Position numbers and translations under genes: made by a program
DNA from: Cupriavidus necator
GTDB lineage: Bacteria; Pseudomonadota; Gammaproteobacteria; Burkholderiales; Burkholderiaceae
DNA length: 64,000 nt
Assembly: GCF_013141915.1 (NCBI RefSeq)
Contig: NZ_SROX01000003.1
Coordinates: 361,453 to 425,452 of the forward strand
Reading direction: 5' to 3'
Shown here: positions 27,709 to 38,729 of the stretch, piece after piece
How the letters are laid out: every line of letters begins with the position of its first letter
How positions within the stretch are numbered: position 1 is the stretch's first letter
Notes under the pieces: model-generated
The model's input: only the letters and a program-made list of their open reading frames with translations
Database searches by the model: none
What the model was told of the DNA's origin: nothing

Positions 27709-28806
27709 ATGCCAAACCTATTTGATTCCTACCAACTCGGCGCGATCCCGCTCGCCAACCGTGTCGTGATGGCGCCGCTGACCCGCTCCAGAGCGGATGC
27801 AAACGATGTCCCTTCCGCATTGATGGAGCAGTACTACGTTCAGCGCGCCGGTGCAGGGCTGTTGATCTCCGAAGCGATCAATGTGACCCGCAACTCCCAG
27901 TCCTTCGAGGGATCGCCTGGCCTGTACAGCCCGGAGCAGACCGAAGCGTGGCGGCGCATCGTGGAAAGCCTGCATCTGGCGGGCGGGCGCATCGTAGCGC
28001 AACTTTGGCACACCGGTCGAGCGAGCTCTTTCGCGATCCTGAACGGGAATGCGCCGGTTTCTCCCTCGGCTGTCAACGATGACCTGCACCAGCTTCATGT
28101 CTGGGGAAAACTGCAGAACGGCGTATACACCAGGATCCATGCCACCCCATCGCGCGCAATGAGTACGCAGGAGGTGAAGGCCGCCATTCAGGAATATCGG
28201 TATGCTGCCGCCAATGCGCGCACTGCCGGCTTCGATGGTGTCGAAGTCCATGCGGCCAACGGCTATCTGCCACATCAGTTCTTGTCCGCAACGACCAACC
28301 AACGGGACGACGAATACGGAGGCTCCGTCGAAAATCGTGCCCGCTTCTTGCGCGAGATTATCGAGCAGGTTTCGCGAGTGATGCCGATAGATCGGATCGG
28401 GGTGAGAATCTCCCCATTCGCGGCATACAACAATGTGCGTGACCTCGATCCAGTGGGCACGTACCAATATGTCGCAGCCATGCTTCAGGATCTTGGCGTG
28501 GCTTACGTTCACATCGCGGATACCAATGGCTGGTTCGACCGTCCAGACTTGCCCAATATCCTCGAGATCGTGCGGCCAGCGTACTCCGGCTCGCTGATTG
28601 TCAACGGCGGTATCAGTCCGGAAAAGGCAAAGCAACTGGTGAGCGAAGGCACGACAGACCTGGTTGCATTCGGCCGTGCGTTCATCGCCAACCCGGACCT
28701 GGTGTCGCGACTGAAGCACGACATTCCGCTTGCACAATCCAGCCCGGAAGACTGGTATGGCGGTTCCGCCAAAGGCTACACCGACTACCCGGCGCATGCT
28801 GCCTGA
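27709..28806 (+). CDS. Old Yellow Enzyme-family FMN alkene reductase (third)
   Basis: The protein has 365 residues. It carries LFDSYQLGAIPLANRVVMAPLTRSRA, LWHTGRASS, the HxxN pair in VEVHAANGYLPHQF, EYGGSVENRARFLRE, VNGGISPEKAK and VAFGRAFIANPDL. The replacement of the LAGGY/F loop by VNGGI separates it from the other two OYEs. I chose the start at 27709 with AGGAG upstream. Confidence 0.92.
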   Translation: MPNLFDSYQLGAIPLANRVVMAPLTRSRADANDVPSALMEQYYVQRAGAGLLISEAINVTRNSQSFEGSPGLYSPEQTEAWRRIVESLHLAGGRIVAQLWHTGRASSFAILNGNAPVSPSAVNDDLHQLHVWGKLQNGVYTRIHATPSRAMSTQEVKAAIQEYRYAAANARTAGFDGVEVHAANGYLPHQFLSATTNQRDDEYGGSVENRARFLREIIEQVSRVMPIDRIGVRISPFAAYNNVRDLDPVGTYQYVAAMLQDLGVAYVHIADTNGWFDRPDLPNILEIVRPAYSGSLIVNGGISPEKAKQLVSEGTTDLVAFGRAFIANPDLVSRLKHDIPLAQSSPEDWYGGSAKGYTDYPAHAA

Positions 28807-28883
28807 TGCAATGATCCTCCGTTCAACAGGAAAGGAGGAACACCTCATCGACCTGGTACCGGGAGCAATCGAGATTAATGATC

Positions 28884-29111
28884 ATGAATTTTAGCAACCT
28901 GAAGAAATTTTCAAAGACCGCTGTTCTCGCTGTAGTTGGCGCACTCGCAATTGCCAATTTTAGTGTTGTGGTTTTAGAGCGCATTGAAGTGGCCGCCGTC
29001 GGCAGTCTGCCATCCATGAATTCAACGACAATGATTGCCGGAATGGACCGAACAGGGCCTTCGGAGCCGCCAAAGAGAACAGGCGAACACGAGCGCAATC
29101 GAGTGGCGTAA
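28884..29111 (+). CDS. Small hypothetical membrane-anchored protein
   Basis: The protein has 75 residues. A basic N-terminus (MNFSNLKKFSK) precedes a hydrophobic stretch (TAVLAVVGALAIANFSVVV, about residues 12-30), then a polar tail with many charged residues. It may be a membrane anchor or uncleaved signal. The start codon is one of two nearby ATGs (28878, 28884). It lies between the OYE and chaC genes. No function can be assigned. Confidence 0.45.
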   Translation: MNFSNLKKFSKTAVLAVVGALAIANFSVVVLERIEVAAVGSLPSMNSTTMIAGMDRTGPSEPPKRTGEHERNRVA

Positions 29112-29182
29112 CGGTTAATACTTGCCTCCTTCGTCTGCATTGAATGGCGTGATTCAGTGCAGACTTGGGCAGGAATCCAATC

Positions 29183-29869
29183 ATGCTGACAAGAGAGCTG
29201 ATTAGCACAGGTGCTTACCTGGAATCGTTTCAGGATCTGCCGGAGCAATTCCGCTGGTCCCGGGAGCGCATCGAAACCTCAATGCGCGAAACCCTGGCGC
29301 GACGTCCGCAACCTGAGGAACCGGTCTGGGTGTTCGCATACGGCTCGCTGATCTGGAATCCACTATTCCACTTTGCCGAGAAGCAACGGGCGACGCTGCA
29401 TGGCTGGCACCGTAGCTTCTGCATTCGCCTCGTCACGGCACGCGGAACCAGCACGCACCCTGGTCGCATGCTGGGGCTCGAGCTGGCCGGAGAGTCGGTT
29501 GGTGTGGCGTTCAGGCTGAGAGAGGATGAATTGGTTCACGAACTCATGATGGTGTGGGTGCGAGAAATGGTGGGCGGTGTTTATCAGCCGACGTGGGGGG
29601 AGGTCAAGCTGGCCGATGGCAAGACCGTGAGCGCTATCACGTTTGTCGCCGATACGGCGCACGCCTTGTACGAGGATGATTCGTCGATCGCGACAACCGC
29701 TCCGATGATTGCGACCGCAAATGGGCATCTTGGAAGCAATCGCGACTATTTGCTGCAGCTCGACGAATCCCTAGTTGAGCACGACATTTCCGACGACTAC
29801 GTTAAAAGTCTTGCCGAGGCGGTTCGTGTACACCGGACTTCGGGCGGTTCCTCTTCACCGAAAAGCTAA
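29183..29869 (+). CDS. chaC: ChaC-type gamma-glutamylcyclotransferase
   Basis: The protein has 228 residues. The YGSL signature is VWVFAYGSLIWNP (about residues 48-60), with a substrate-loop region MLGLELAGESVGVAFRL and the catalytic Glu probably in the VWVREMVGG segment. The family cleaves glutathione to 5-oxoproline and Cys-Gly. I chose the ATG at 29183 over a TTG six codons earlier because AGGA lies about 9 bp upstream. The nearby flavoenzymes suggest thiol/redox stress. Confidence 0.9.
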   Translation: MLTRELISTGAYLESFQDLPEQFRWSRERIETSMRETLARRPQPEEPVWVFAYGSLIWNPLFHFAEKQRATLHGWHRSFCIRLVTARGTSTHPGRMLGLELAGESVGVAFRLREDELVHELMMVWVREMVGGVYQPTWGEVKLADGKTVSAITFVADTAHALYEDDSSIATTAPMIATANGHLGSNRDYLLQLDESLVEHDISDDYVKSLAEAVRVHRTSGGSSSPKS

Positions 29870-30437
29870 CCAGGGCATGGTCACCGGCATTGGCTTGGCA
29901 AGCCAGAGGACATCCGTGCGATAGTCTGCCGATTAAGCCAGTTTGTCATACGCACGCATTACGGAAGTGCGTATGTGGACGCCTCCCGGGTTGCAAGCGG
30001 CTTGACATGGTGGTCAGCGGATCCGAACGTGAGGCTGGTGTTTCAGATCGAGCCCTGTGCAATCCATGGTGGTGATGCACCAGCGCCTTGATTGCCGGCA
30101 TTCATGATCAAGTTCCGTGCCGTCGTCGCTTGAGACGGTGCTTGCAGGTATTCCCGGGGAAATTGGGTCTAATTGCTGTGTTGAAGCAGGCTTGCACCCT
30201 GTCCGGGCGAGATGCGCCGGACAAATCCGACCGATCGATGAGACCCCGCTGTCCTTCGAATGTCTTCCGTGACAGGCGAGCCTGCGTGAGAGAGCCGAAC
30301 AGCTTTAAGGGAAAGGGGTGCACGCCGCAATCACGCGAAGATGTGCCGCGCGAGTTGGCTTGGCGAGGGGAAAGGAAGATGCGTCTCAACGGTCTGCAAG
30401 CCTGACCTTGGGGTGATATGGACGCATGCAGTACGAA
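29870..30437. other. Intergenic region between chaC and the sigma-54 activator
   Basis: This 568-bp region lies between two convergent genes. A 9-bp perfect inverted repeat at 29947-29955 and 29967-29975 (CATACGCAC / GTGCGTATG, 11-nt loop) could be a terminator or operator. No other structure is seen. Confidence 0.4.
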
Positions 30438-32399
30438 TTAATCGTCCTGGCCCGACGTGTACTGACCCGGATCGATATTGAGCTCGGCGAATTTTCGGTA
30501 GAGCGTGGAACGTGCGATGCCGAGCGCCTTGGCAGCGTAGTTGGCCTTCCGGTACTTGCGCAGCATCCCGATGATCAGTTGACGCTCATAATCCTGCATG
30601 GAAGACAGGTTGTCCGTTGGTGGCGGTTTCGGGCCGGCTTCTAGCCTCTCGGTTTGCTGAGGTGGTTGCGTGACTTCAGGCGGCAGGCAGGAAATATCGA
30701 TGGGCCCTTCAGAACACAGCAGCGCCGCCTCGATGACATTGCGCACCTCGCGGGCGTTGCCTGGCCAAGTGTAGCGTTCGAGTGCCGCGCGGGCTTCTGG
30801 CGTGATGTCGACGGCAGCGATCCTGTGCTTCTCGCGCATGGCGCCGACAAACTGTTCGATCAAAGGGGGGATATCGCAAGGGCGCGCCCTCAGTGGCTTG
30901 ACGGTCTTCTGCACGATCTTCAGGCGAAAGTAGAGGTCCTGGCGGAATTGTCCCTCGGCGACCAACTGCTCCAGATTCCGGTGGGTAGCCGCGATGATCC
31001 GACACTGTGCGCGCTGCGATTCGCACGAACCGACCCGTTGGTACGAGCCATCTTCCAATACCCGAAGCAGGCCGGCCTGCATTGCCAGCGGCAGTTCGCC
31101 GACCTCATCAAGAAACAGGGTGCCACCCCTCGCTGATTCGAAGTATCCGGCGCGGCCGCGTGGATCGGCGCCGGAAAACGCGCCTCTCACGTAGCCAAAA
31201 AACGTACTTTCCATCAACTCCGCGCTGATGGCGCCGCAATTGACTGGCAGATAGGGCTCATTGGAGCGGTGACTGCACGCGTGCAGATGTCTCGCCAGCA
31301 ATTCCTTGCCGGTGCCGGTTTCGCCAATGATCAGCACATTGACGTCCGTCGTTGCCACGCGCTGGAGTTCGTCCAGCATGCGCCGGGTTTCCGGGTCGCG
31401 GGTCAGGAACTGGCCGAACCGCCTGACGGGATCCGCATCGCTTTGCGGAAAGGGCGCGCGTTCGGAAGTAGGCAAGCGGATTTGCGGCTCGCTGGCCAGC
31501 AGGATAATCGCGCCAATTCTCTCGCCGGATTCAGGCGAAGAAACGTCGATCGTTTGCCTGACCGGCGTGACCTGCAGCGATCCCGCCCCCCAGGCTGCGA
31601 CGATCTTGCTGCAGCGATCGGTTGGCGAGTGAGCAACCACGCGTCCGACGTGATCCAGCGCTAACATTTCGTCGTGAGGGTAGCGGCGCGCCGTTTCGCC
31701 GAACGCTGAGATCAGCCGGCTACGCTCCAGTTCCCTGTACATGACCATGCGCGCTTGAATCGAGTTGGCCATCGACACAGTCAATGCCAATGCCTGGTCG
31801 CGGAAGGCGGATTCTTCAATAGTGAAGTCAACGACACCAAGGACGGTGCGCCCGTCAATGTCGAATATCGGCGCCGCGGCGCACGACCACGAATGCCAGC
31901 CTTCGCAAAAATGTTCCGTGGCAAAGACATGGACTGGCTGCCCCGTGGCAAGCGCGGTGCCCATTCCGTTCGTGCCTGCGGAAGCCTCGTTCCATTTGGA
32001 GCCCTCCACAATGCCCGAGCGAGTGGCAGCCTGTTCGCGGATCCTGGGAGCGCCCGTGATATGCAGGACACATCCCGTGGCTTCAGTAAGGATGATCAGG
32101 CCGGGAATCTCATCGAGAAAATGCCCTACATCCTGGATGACTGGCACAGAGGCGTTCAGCAGGCGCTGGCCCGACTGGAGACGCTGCCGGAACTCTTCCT
32201 CGTTGAGTCGCTGGGCTACCGTTAACGCAACGTCGACGCCGAGCGTGGTGCAGCGTTGCCATTCGTTGAGCAGAAACTGCTGGTAGGGCGGCCGCCGGTC
32301 GCTGATATCGATCAGCCCTGCATTGAAGCGTTCCCACAGGCTTCGCACGCCACGGGCATCTTTGTCGAAGCCGAAGTAGGGGCTTTGGTTTGAAGTCAC
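30438..32399 (-). CDS. AcoR-type sigma-54-dependent activator (bEBP)
   Basis: The protein has 653 residues. Residues about 80-220 form a GAF-type sensory domain with [37 protein letters not shown]. Residues about 325-560 are the AAA+ domain: Walker A GETGTGKE (about 359-366), a GAFSGA loop in place of the usual GAFTGA (about 404-409), Walker [13 protein letters not shown], and sensor region [13 protein letters not shown]. The Fis-type HTH is C-terminal ([21 protein letters not shown]). It is divergent from the esterase-BVMO operon, whose sigma-54 promoter and two TGTC/GACA sites lie in between, so it is the likely activator. Confidence 0.93.
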   Translation of the reverse strand: MTSNQSPYFGFDKDARGVRSLWERFNAGLIDISDRRPPYQQFLLNEWQRCTTLGVDVALTVAQRLNEEEFRQRLQSGQRLLNASVPVIQDVGHFLDEIPGLIILTEATGCVLHITGAPRIREQAATRSGIVEGSKWNEASAGTNGMGTALATGQPVHVFATEHFCEGWHSWSCAAAPIFDIDGRTVLGVVDFTIEESAFRDQALALTVSMANSIQARMVMYRELERSRLISAFGETARRYPHDEMLALDHVGRVVAHSPTDRCSKIVAAWGAGSLQVTPVRQTIDVSSPESGERIGAIILLASEPQIRLPTSERAPFPQSDADPVRRFGQFLTRDPETRRMLDELQRVATTDVNVLIIGETGTGKELLARHLHACSHRSNEPYLPVNCGAISAELMESTFFGYVRGAFSGADPRGRAGYFESARGGTLFLDEVGELPLAMQAGLLRVLEDGSYQRVGSCESQRAQCRIIAATHRNLEQLVAEGQFRQDLYFRLKIVQKTVKPLRARPCDIPPLIEQFVGAMREKHRIAAVDITPEARAALERYTWPGNAREVRNVIEAALLCSEGPIDISCLPPEVTQPPQQTERLEAGPKPPPTDNLSSMQDYERQLIIGMLRKYRKANYAAKALGIARSTLYRKFAELNIDPGQYTSGQDD

Positions 32400-32554
32400 C
32401 GCTTGTCTCCTTCTGGCTGCACAGTCTGAAGTGCGAGACCAGTTACCGGGCCTTTCCAGGCAGCCTTTTCTTTATCTTTAGATCATTACACAACTCCGTT
32501 TGGGAAGAAAGGGGGACGATTCGCCAGGCTTTGTCGCAGCCGGGTGAAGCTGCG

Positions 32555-32860
32555 GGCAAACTCGTGTGCACCACCACATCGTCCAGCGAGTACTTGTGCG
32601 TGACGAGGCAAGGAAGCCAGATGCGCTGGCTGAAAACGACATTGCGCATTCGGCACATGCGCTCCTAGCCGCCCGGGCACGACGACCGGGCCAGCGCCTT
32701 GCTTCGGCTCCATGACGTCGCGCACCACATTGCGTTTCGTCGGATCCAGCACGAAATCGGCACCCATCGACTTCTCGTTTCCAGGCGGGCGTCCACACGA
32801 TCCACTGCGATGAGGCCTGCAACCTGCGGTCGTGCGCCAGCCATGCCGCTAGCAAGTCCA
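32555..32860 (-). pseudogene. Remnant of a Zn-dependent alcohol dehydrogenase
   Basis: On the minus strand one frame reads MGADFVLDPTKRNVVRDVMEPKQGAG, and after a jump another reads ERMCRMRNVVFSQRIWLPCLVTHKYSLDDVV. These match in order the ADH at 15255 (MGADVLLNPTKCDVVEEVMKLTQGVG and ERMRRLLNVVSSQRIKLDHLVTHTYSLDDVV). The part between them is deleted, and AAG of GGKER became TAG. Upstream, GLIAVDRVDARLE matches the cofactor-binding end. Only the C-terminal half survives, so the gene is dead. It may once have supplied the alcohol-oxidation step of the adjacent ketone pathway. Confidence 0.75.
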
Positions 32861-32883
32861 CTCGCTCCAAAGCCGGCGTGTCC

Positions 32884-32904
32884 TGTCCCAAGACTCGCGA
32901 GACA
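32884..32904. promoter_or_regulatory. Imperfect upstream activator site
   Basis: The sequence TGTCCCA-N7-CGAGACA is a weaker copy of the palindrome at 32909-32928, one turn upstream. Two such sites at roughly -75 to -120 from a sigma-54 promoter are typical of bEBP binding. Confidence 0.5.
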
Positions 32905-32908
32905 TTTT

Positions 32909-32928
32909 TGTCCGACCGGCCTCGGACA
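32909..32928. promoter_or_regulatory. Palindromic upstream activator site
   Basis: The arms TGTCCGA (32909-32915) and TCGGACA (32922-32928) are perfect inverted repeats separated by 6 bp. The site is centred about 80 bp upstream of the -24 element. It is the best candidate binding site for the divergent AcoR-type activator. Confidence 0.65.
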
Positions 32929-32999
32929 GATGCGGCACGTCCACTTGAAATCAGCGCATTTTCACAGGGAAAACCCTTGCTTTCTGTGCCAAAACCGGG

Positions 33000-33014
33000 T
33001 GGCACAGAACTTGA
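33000..33014 (+). promoter_or_regulatory. Sigma-54 (-24/-12) promoter
   Basis: TGGCAC-N5-TTGA matches the sigma-54 consensus TGGCACGNNNNTTGC at the -24 block and at TTG of the -12 block; only the final C is A. The spacing is exact. It lies 127 bp upstream of the esterase start and downstream of two activator sites. Confidence 0.65.
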
Positions 33015-33140
33015 TCTATGAGGTTTGCCCGTGATGTCGCATCTACAGGTAACACCAATGCATCTGGGGGCGGCGGTTCGCGACGCGCCGACCCGATGCA
33101 AAGGGAACTGACTACTACTCACAAGACTGAAAGGAGACGT

Positions 33141-34055
33141 ATGGCTAGCGTTGAATCTGAAGCGCTCAAGACCTTGTATGCAGGTTGGGTCAAGACAATG
33201 AGCGAGAAGCCCGACATGTCGCTGGAAGAAGTGCGACAACTGTTCTCCCATTGGGGCGATGTCACCGCCGAACCTGGTGGTGTCGACTACATCGAAGTCA
33301 ATGCCGCAGGCGTGCCGGCAATGTGGGCCATTCCCAAAGGGTGCGATCCGGACCGCGCACTGCTCTGCTCGCACGGAGGTGGCTATGTCGTCGGATCGAT
33401 GTACACGCACAGGAAGATGTTCGCCCACATTGCCAAGGCCGTAGGCTGCCGGGCGCTGATTGTCGACTATGGCCGGGCTCCGGAGAATCCGCACCCGGGT
33501 CCGGTCAATGACATGACGACAGCTTATGAATGGCTCCTGAAGGATCAGGGCCTGAAGCCCCGGCATATTGCATTGGTGGGGGATTCGGCAGGCGGCGCAC
33601 TTGCGTTGACAACCATTGCGTCAGCACGTGCGCGCGATCTTCCGCTGCCGGCGGCCACCATGCCGATTTCGCCGTGGGCGGGCTGGGATATCTCCGGGAA
33701 AACCTACGAGACCAACGCACATCGGGATGCCTTTGTGTCGAAGGACACCACGGAGTTTCTGGGGCCGCTGTTCATCGGTCCGGAGGGAGACCGCTACGAC
33801 CCGTTGGCGAACCCGCTCTACACCGACTACAGCGGATATCCCCCGATCTACCTGACGGTGGGTAATGCGGAGACGCTGCTCGATGACAGCATTCGCATCG
33901 TCGAGAAGGCAAAGCAGGCCGGTGTCGAGGTGAAGTTCGATTGCTACGACGATATGCAGCACGTCTTCCAGTTCCTGGCCGGCGTGGCGCCCGAAGCGGA
34001 TGACGTCATCCAGAGGATGGCGCAGTGGGTGCGCCCCCGCATCGGATTGGCATGA
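33141..34055 (+). CDS. HSL-family alpha/beta hydrolase (esterase/lactonase)
   Basis: The protein has 304 residues. The oxyanion motif HGGGYVVGS starts near residue 78, the nucleophile is in GDSAGGALAL (Ser about 148), the acid is probably in TLLDDS (about 248), and the His is in DMQHVFQF (about 274). I chose the ATG at 33141 with AAAGGAGA upstream; an open frame extends to 33018 without family similarity. Directly upstream of a BVMO, this hydrolase would open the lactone or ester that the BVMO forms. It is the first gene of the sigma-54 operon. Confidence 0.9.
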   Translation: MASVESEALKTLYAGWVKTMSEKPDMSLEEVRQLFSHWGDVTAEPGGVDYIEVNAAGVPAMWAIPKGCDPDRALLCSHGGGYVVGSMYTHRKMFAHIAKAVGCRALIVDYGRAPENPHPGPVNDMTTAYEWLLKDQGLKPRHIALVGDSAGGALALTTIASARARDLPLPAATMPISPWAGWDISGKTYETNAHRDAFVSKDTTEFLGPLFIGPEGDRYDPLANPLYTDYSGYPPIYLTVGNAETLLDDSIRIVEKAKQAGVEVKFDCYDDMQHVFQFLAGVAPEADDVIQRMAQWVRPRIGLA

Positions 34056-35762
<1,707 letters not shown>

Positions 35763-36022
35763 GCCGGCCAGGTAAGTCGGCAAGTCTGCCTGGCGTGAGC
35801 AGCGCCAGGTCAATCCGCTTTGCCCCGCGGGCGGTGCTGTCTGGTCTTGATCAGACGGCACCGCATTCACGTGGCACATCACCCTGCGGTCGCATCTCAC
35901 CATGCATTGCGCCAGTCGGAATGCCGCCTTCGCATGCGGCGCTTGACGCAGAACATGGCGGGCGCATGTTGGCTTACCGAAGCCGTTGAGGGTCCACTGA
36001 GATGCCGAGGAGAAACCCAAAC

Positions 36023-37177
36023 ATGAGTCAATTTGATTTCCACACCACCCCAAAGATTACGTGTCAGCGCGGCGCAATCCGTCATCTTGGCACATTGGCC
36101 CGCGAACACGGAATGCGGCACGCCTTCCTGGTCACGGACGGCGGACTACATAAGGCCGGTCTGACGACATCGGCTATCGAGGCACTACGAGACGCGTCAG
36201 TGGAGGTCACGGTATACGCTGATGTGCTGGCCGATCCGCCAGAGGCCACCATCATTAATGCCGCCGACAGCGCGAGGCAGGCCGGCGCCGATGGCGTGAT
36301 CGGCTTCGGTGGGGGCAGTTCGCTCGATACGGCCAAGCTGGTGGCCTTGCTCGCCCGTACCCCTCAGGCGATGGACGAGATCTACGGTGTGGGTCTGGCG
36401 CGCGGGCCCCGGCTGCCGCTGATCCAGATCCCGACCACGGCGGGCACTGGTTCCGAAGTTACGCCGATTTCCGTGGTGACTACACCCACGCATGAGAAGA
36501 AGCCGATTGTCGCAGGGCTGCTCCTGCCGGATCTCGCGCTGCTCGATTGCGAATTGACCGTCGGCTTGCCACCGGCGGTGACGGCCATGACCGGCGTGGA
36601 TGCCATGGTTCATGCCATCGAGACCCTCACCACGCATCTGAAGAAGAACCCGTTGTCGGATGCGCTGGCGATAGAGGCGTTGAAGATGCTCTACCGCAAT
36701 CTTCCGCTGGCGATCCACGACGGCAAGAACCTCGATGTTCGGGAACAAATGTTGCTCGGCTCCCTTTTTGCCGGCATGGCCTTCGCCAATTCCTCCGTCG
36801 GTGCCGTCCATGCACTAGCTTATCCGCTCGGGGTTCACTACCACGTGCCGCACGGGCTCTCCAACTCGCTAATGCTGCCCCATGTGCTGCGATTCAATCT
36901 CGAATCGGCAAGCGCCATCTACGCGCGGATGGGACGCGCATTGCTGCCGGAACTCGAATCGACCACCGACACCTACGCTGCGAGAAACTTTGTCGACGCC
37001 ATCTGCAAACTGGTCTCCGACATGCCGTATGCGCACAGCCTGCGCGAGGTGAAGGTAAGGGGGGAGGACATCCCGATGCTGGCCCGGGACGTGATGAATA
37101 TTCGGCGCCTACTGGTCCACAATCCCCGCGAGATCGAATACGACCAGGCGCTGGCCCTGTACGAGGCAGCCTACTGA
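36023..37177 (+). CDS. Iron-dependent (group III) alcohol dehydrogenase
   Basis: The protein has 384 residues. The NAD loop is GFGGGSSLDTAK (about residue 96), and the metal ligands are Asp in LLDCE (about 174), His in AMVHAIE (about 196), His in AVHALAYPLG (about 262) and His in VPHGLSN (about 276). It could oxidise an omega-hydroxyacid to its semialdehyde. I chose the start at 36023 because GAGGAG lies upstream, and the first seven codons from 36002 are dropped. It is 260 bp from the BVMO and 9 bp from the aldehyde dehydrogenase. Confidence 0.93.
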   Translation: MSQFDFHTTPKITCQRGAIRHLGTLAREHGMRHAFLVTDGGLHKAGLTTSAIEALRDASVEVTVYADVLADPPEATIINAADSARQAGADGVIGFGGGSSLDTAKLVALLARTPQAMDEIYGVGLARGPRLPLIQIPTTAGTGSEVTPISVVTTPTHEKKPIVAGLLLPDLALLDCELTVGLPPAVTAMTGVDAMVHAIETLTTHLKKNPLSDALAIEALKMLYRNLPLAIHDGKNLDVREQMLLGSLFAGMAFANSSVGAVHALAYPLGVHYHVPHGLSNSLMLPHVLRFNLESASAIYARMGRALLPELESTTDTYAARNFVDAICKLVSDMPYAHSLREVKVRGEDIPMLARDVMNIRRLLVHNPREIEYDQALALYEAAY

Positions 37178-37186
37178 ATCACTGAT

Positions 37187-38632
37187 ATGACGACATCCAT
37201 TCACAGAAACTACATCGGCGGCGAGTGGGTCGAAGGCCCGAGAACCGGCCAGAACATCAACCCCTCTGATACCGACGACGTAATTGGTGCCTACACCCGC
37301 GCCGACGCCAAGCAAGCCGAGCAAGCCATTGACGCCGCCTTTGACGTCCGAGGCGTTTGGGAAAGGTGGACGGCAGAGCAAAGAGCCGATGCGCTCGATC
37401 GAGTTGGCACGGAGCTCCTGGCTCGGTGCGAAGCGTTGGGGGAACTATTGTCGCGCGAGGAGGGAAAGACCCGTGGCGAAGGCGTTGCCGAAGCAGTGCG
37501 TGCTGGTCGCATCTTCAAGTTCTTTGCAGGCGAAGCGTTGCGCGTCAGCGGAGAAAAACTGCCGGTCATTCGCCCGTGTGTCGACGTCGAAGTGACGCGC
37601 GAACCCGAGGGCGTTGTGGGGATCATTACACCCTGGAACTTCCCGCTTGCTATTCCGGCCTGGAAAATTGCTCCCGCGCTGGCCTACGGCAACACCGTCG
37701 TATTCAAGCCCGCCGATCTGGTGCCCGGAAGCGCCTGGGCGTTGGCGGAAATTATCGTCCGCGCAGGAAAACTGCCCGCGGGCGTTTTCAATCTGGTCAT
37801 GGGACCTGGTTCCAGTGTTGGTCAGGCCATCGCAGCTTCGCGAAAGGTCAGGGCCGTCAGCTTCACGGGCTCGGTCGATACGGGCCGGCACCTCGGAGTC
37901 ACGTGTGTTCAGCGTGGCGCAAAGGTGCAAATGGAAATGGGCGGCAAGAACCCGCTGGTGATTCTCGATGATGCCAACCTGGACGTTGCGGTCTCCGTCG
38001 CCATTCAGGGGTCGTTCTACTCGACCGGGCAGCGCTGCACAGGGTCCAGCCGCCTCGTGGTGCAGGAGGGTATCCACGATGCCTTCGTGGCGGCGATGAC
38101 AAGGCGCATGTCCGAACTTCGCATCGGCCATGCGTTGAAAGACGGGACCGATATCGGGCCGGTGGCGTCGCAGGATCAGCTTGAACAGGACTGCCAATAC
38201 ATCGACCTGGGAGTTTCGGAGGGCGGGCGCCTGGTTTCTGGTGGCGAACGTCTTGAGCGCGACACCCCAGGCTTCTATCTTTCTCCGGCACTGATCACGG
38301 AGACACGCAATGATATGCGTGTCAATCGCGAGGAAATCTTTGGCCCTGTTGCGACGGTGATTCGAGTCAAAGACTATGAGGAAGCTTTGGCCGTGGCCAA
38401 TGACACCGACTTTGGGCTGTCGTCCGGCATCTGCACAAACTCCCTGAAGTATGCGACTGACTTCAAACGGCGCTCGGTCGCAGGAATGGTGATGGTCAAC
38501 GTTCCGACTGCCGGGGTCGACTACCACTCGCCTTTCGGGGGTCGCAAAGGATCCAGCTACGGGGCACGCGAGCAGGGTACTTATGCGCGCGAGTTCTACA
38601 CTGCGGTCAAGACGGCCTACACGCTGTCGTGA
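37187..38632 (+). CDS. NAD(P)-dependent semialdehyde dehydrogenase, KGSADH-like
   Basis: This 481-residue aldehyde dehydrogenase has GIITPWNFPLAIPAWKIAPALAYGNTVVFKPA, FTGSVDTGR, the catalytic Glu in VQMEMGGKNPLV (about 249), the nucleophile in GQRCTGSS (Cys about 283) and a C-terminal VNVPTAGVDYHSPFGGRKGSSYG. That last block resembles 2-oxoglutarate-semialdehyde (KGSADH) dehydrogenases, which also accept glutarate semialdehyde. It would oxidise the Fe-ADH product (5-oxopentanoate) to glutarate. It is coupled to the Fe-ADH gene. Confidence 0.92.
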   Translation: MTTSIHRNYIGGEWVEGPRTGQNINPSDTDDVIGAYTRADAKQAEQAIDAAFDVRGVWERWTAEQRADALDRVGTELLARCEALGELLSREEGKTRGEGVAEAVRAGRIFKFFAGEALRVSGEKLPVIRPCVDVEVTREPEGVVGIITPWNFPLAIPAWKIAPALAYGNTVVFKPADLVPGSAWALAEIIVRAGKLPAGVFNLVMGPGSSVGQAIAASRKVRAVSFTGSVDTGRHLGVTCVQRGAKVQMEMGGKNPLVILDDANLDVAVSVAIQGSFYSTGQRCTGSSRLVVQEGIHDAFVAAMTRRMSELRIGHALKDGTDIGPVASQDQLEQDCQYIDLGVSEGGRLVSGGERLERDTPGFYLSPALITETRNDMRVNREEIFGPVATVIRVKDYEEALAVANDTDFGLSSGICTNSLKYATDFKRRSVAGMVMVNVPTAGVDYHSPFGGRKGSSYGAREQGTYAREFYTAVKTAYTLS

Positions 38633-38643
38633 TGGTGGCGCGG

Positions 38644-38670
38644 GGCGGTCGGCGGTTCAAGCCGGCCGCC
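38644..38670. terminator. Bidirectional terminator hairpin
   Basis: A 10-bp stem (38644-38653 with 38661-38670, one G-U pair) has a 7-nt loop. It sits 11 bp after the aldehyde dehydrogenase stop and is convergent with the FMN-dehydrogenase gene. There is no clear U tract, so efficiency is uncertain. Confidence 0.55.
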
Positions 38671-38729
38671 TCACTACGCATCGAGTAGCGTACGAAGGGC
38701 CACGCGGTCTGCGCGACCCCATGTTAGGC

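Noticed and set aside
35840..35900. A second sigma-54-like promoter before the Fe-ADH gene (TGGCAC...TGC)
   Set aside because: The spacing between the GG and GC elements is one base too long, and no activator site is close.
36023..38632. A simple ethanol or acetaldehyde pathway for the Fe-ADH and ALDH
   Set aside because: The ALDH is KGSADH-like with a semialdehyde-type C-terminus, and the genes sit between BVMO and GlaH; a dicarboxylate route fits better.
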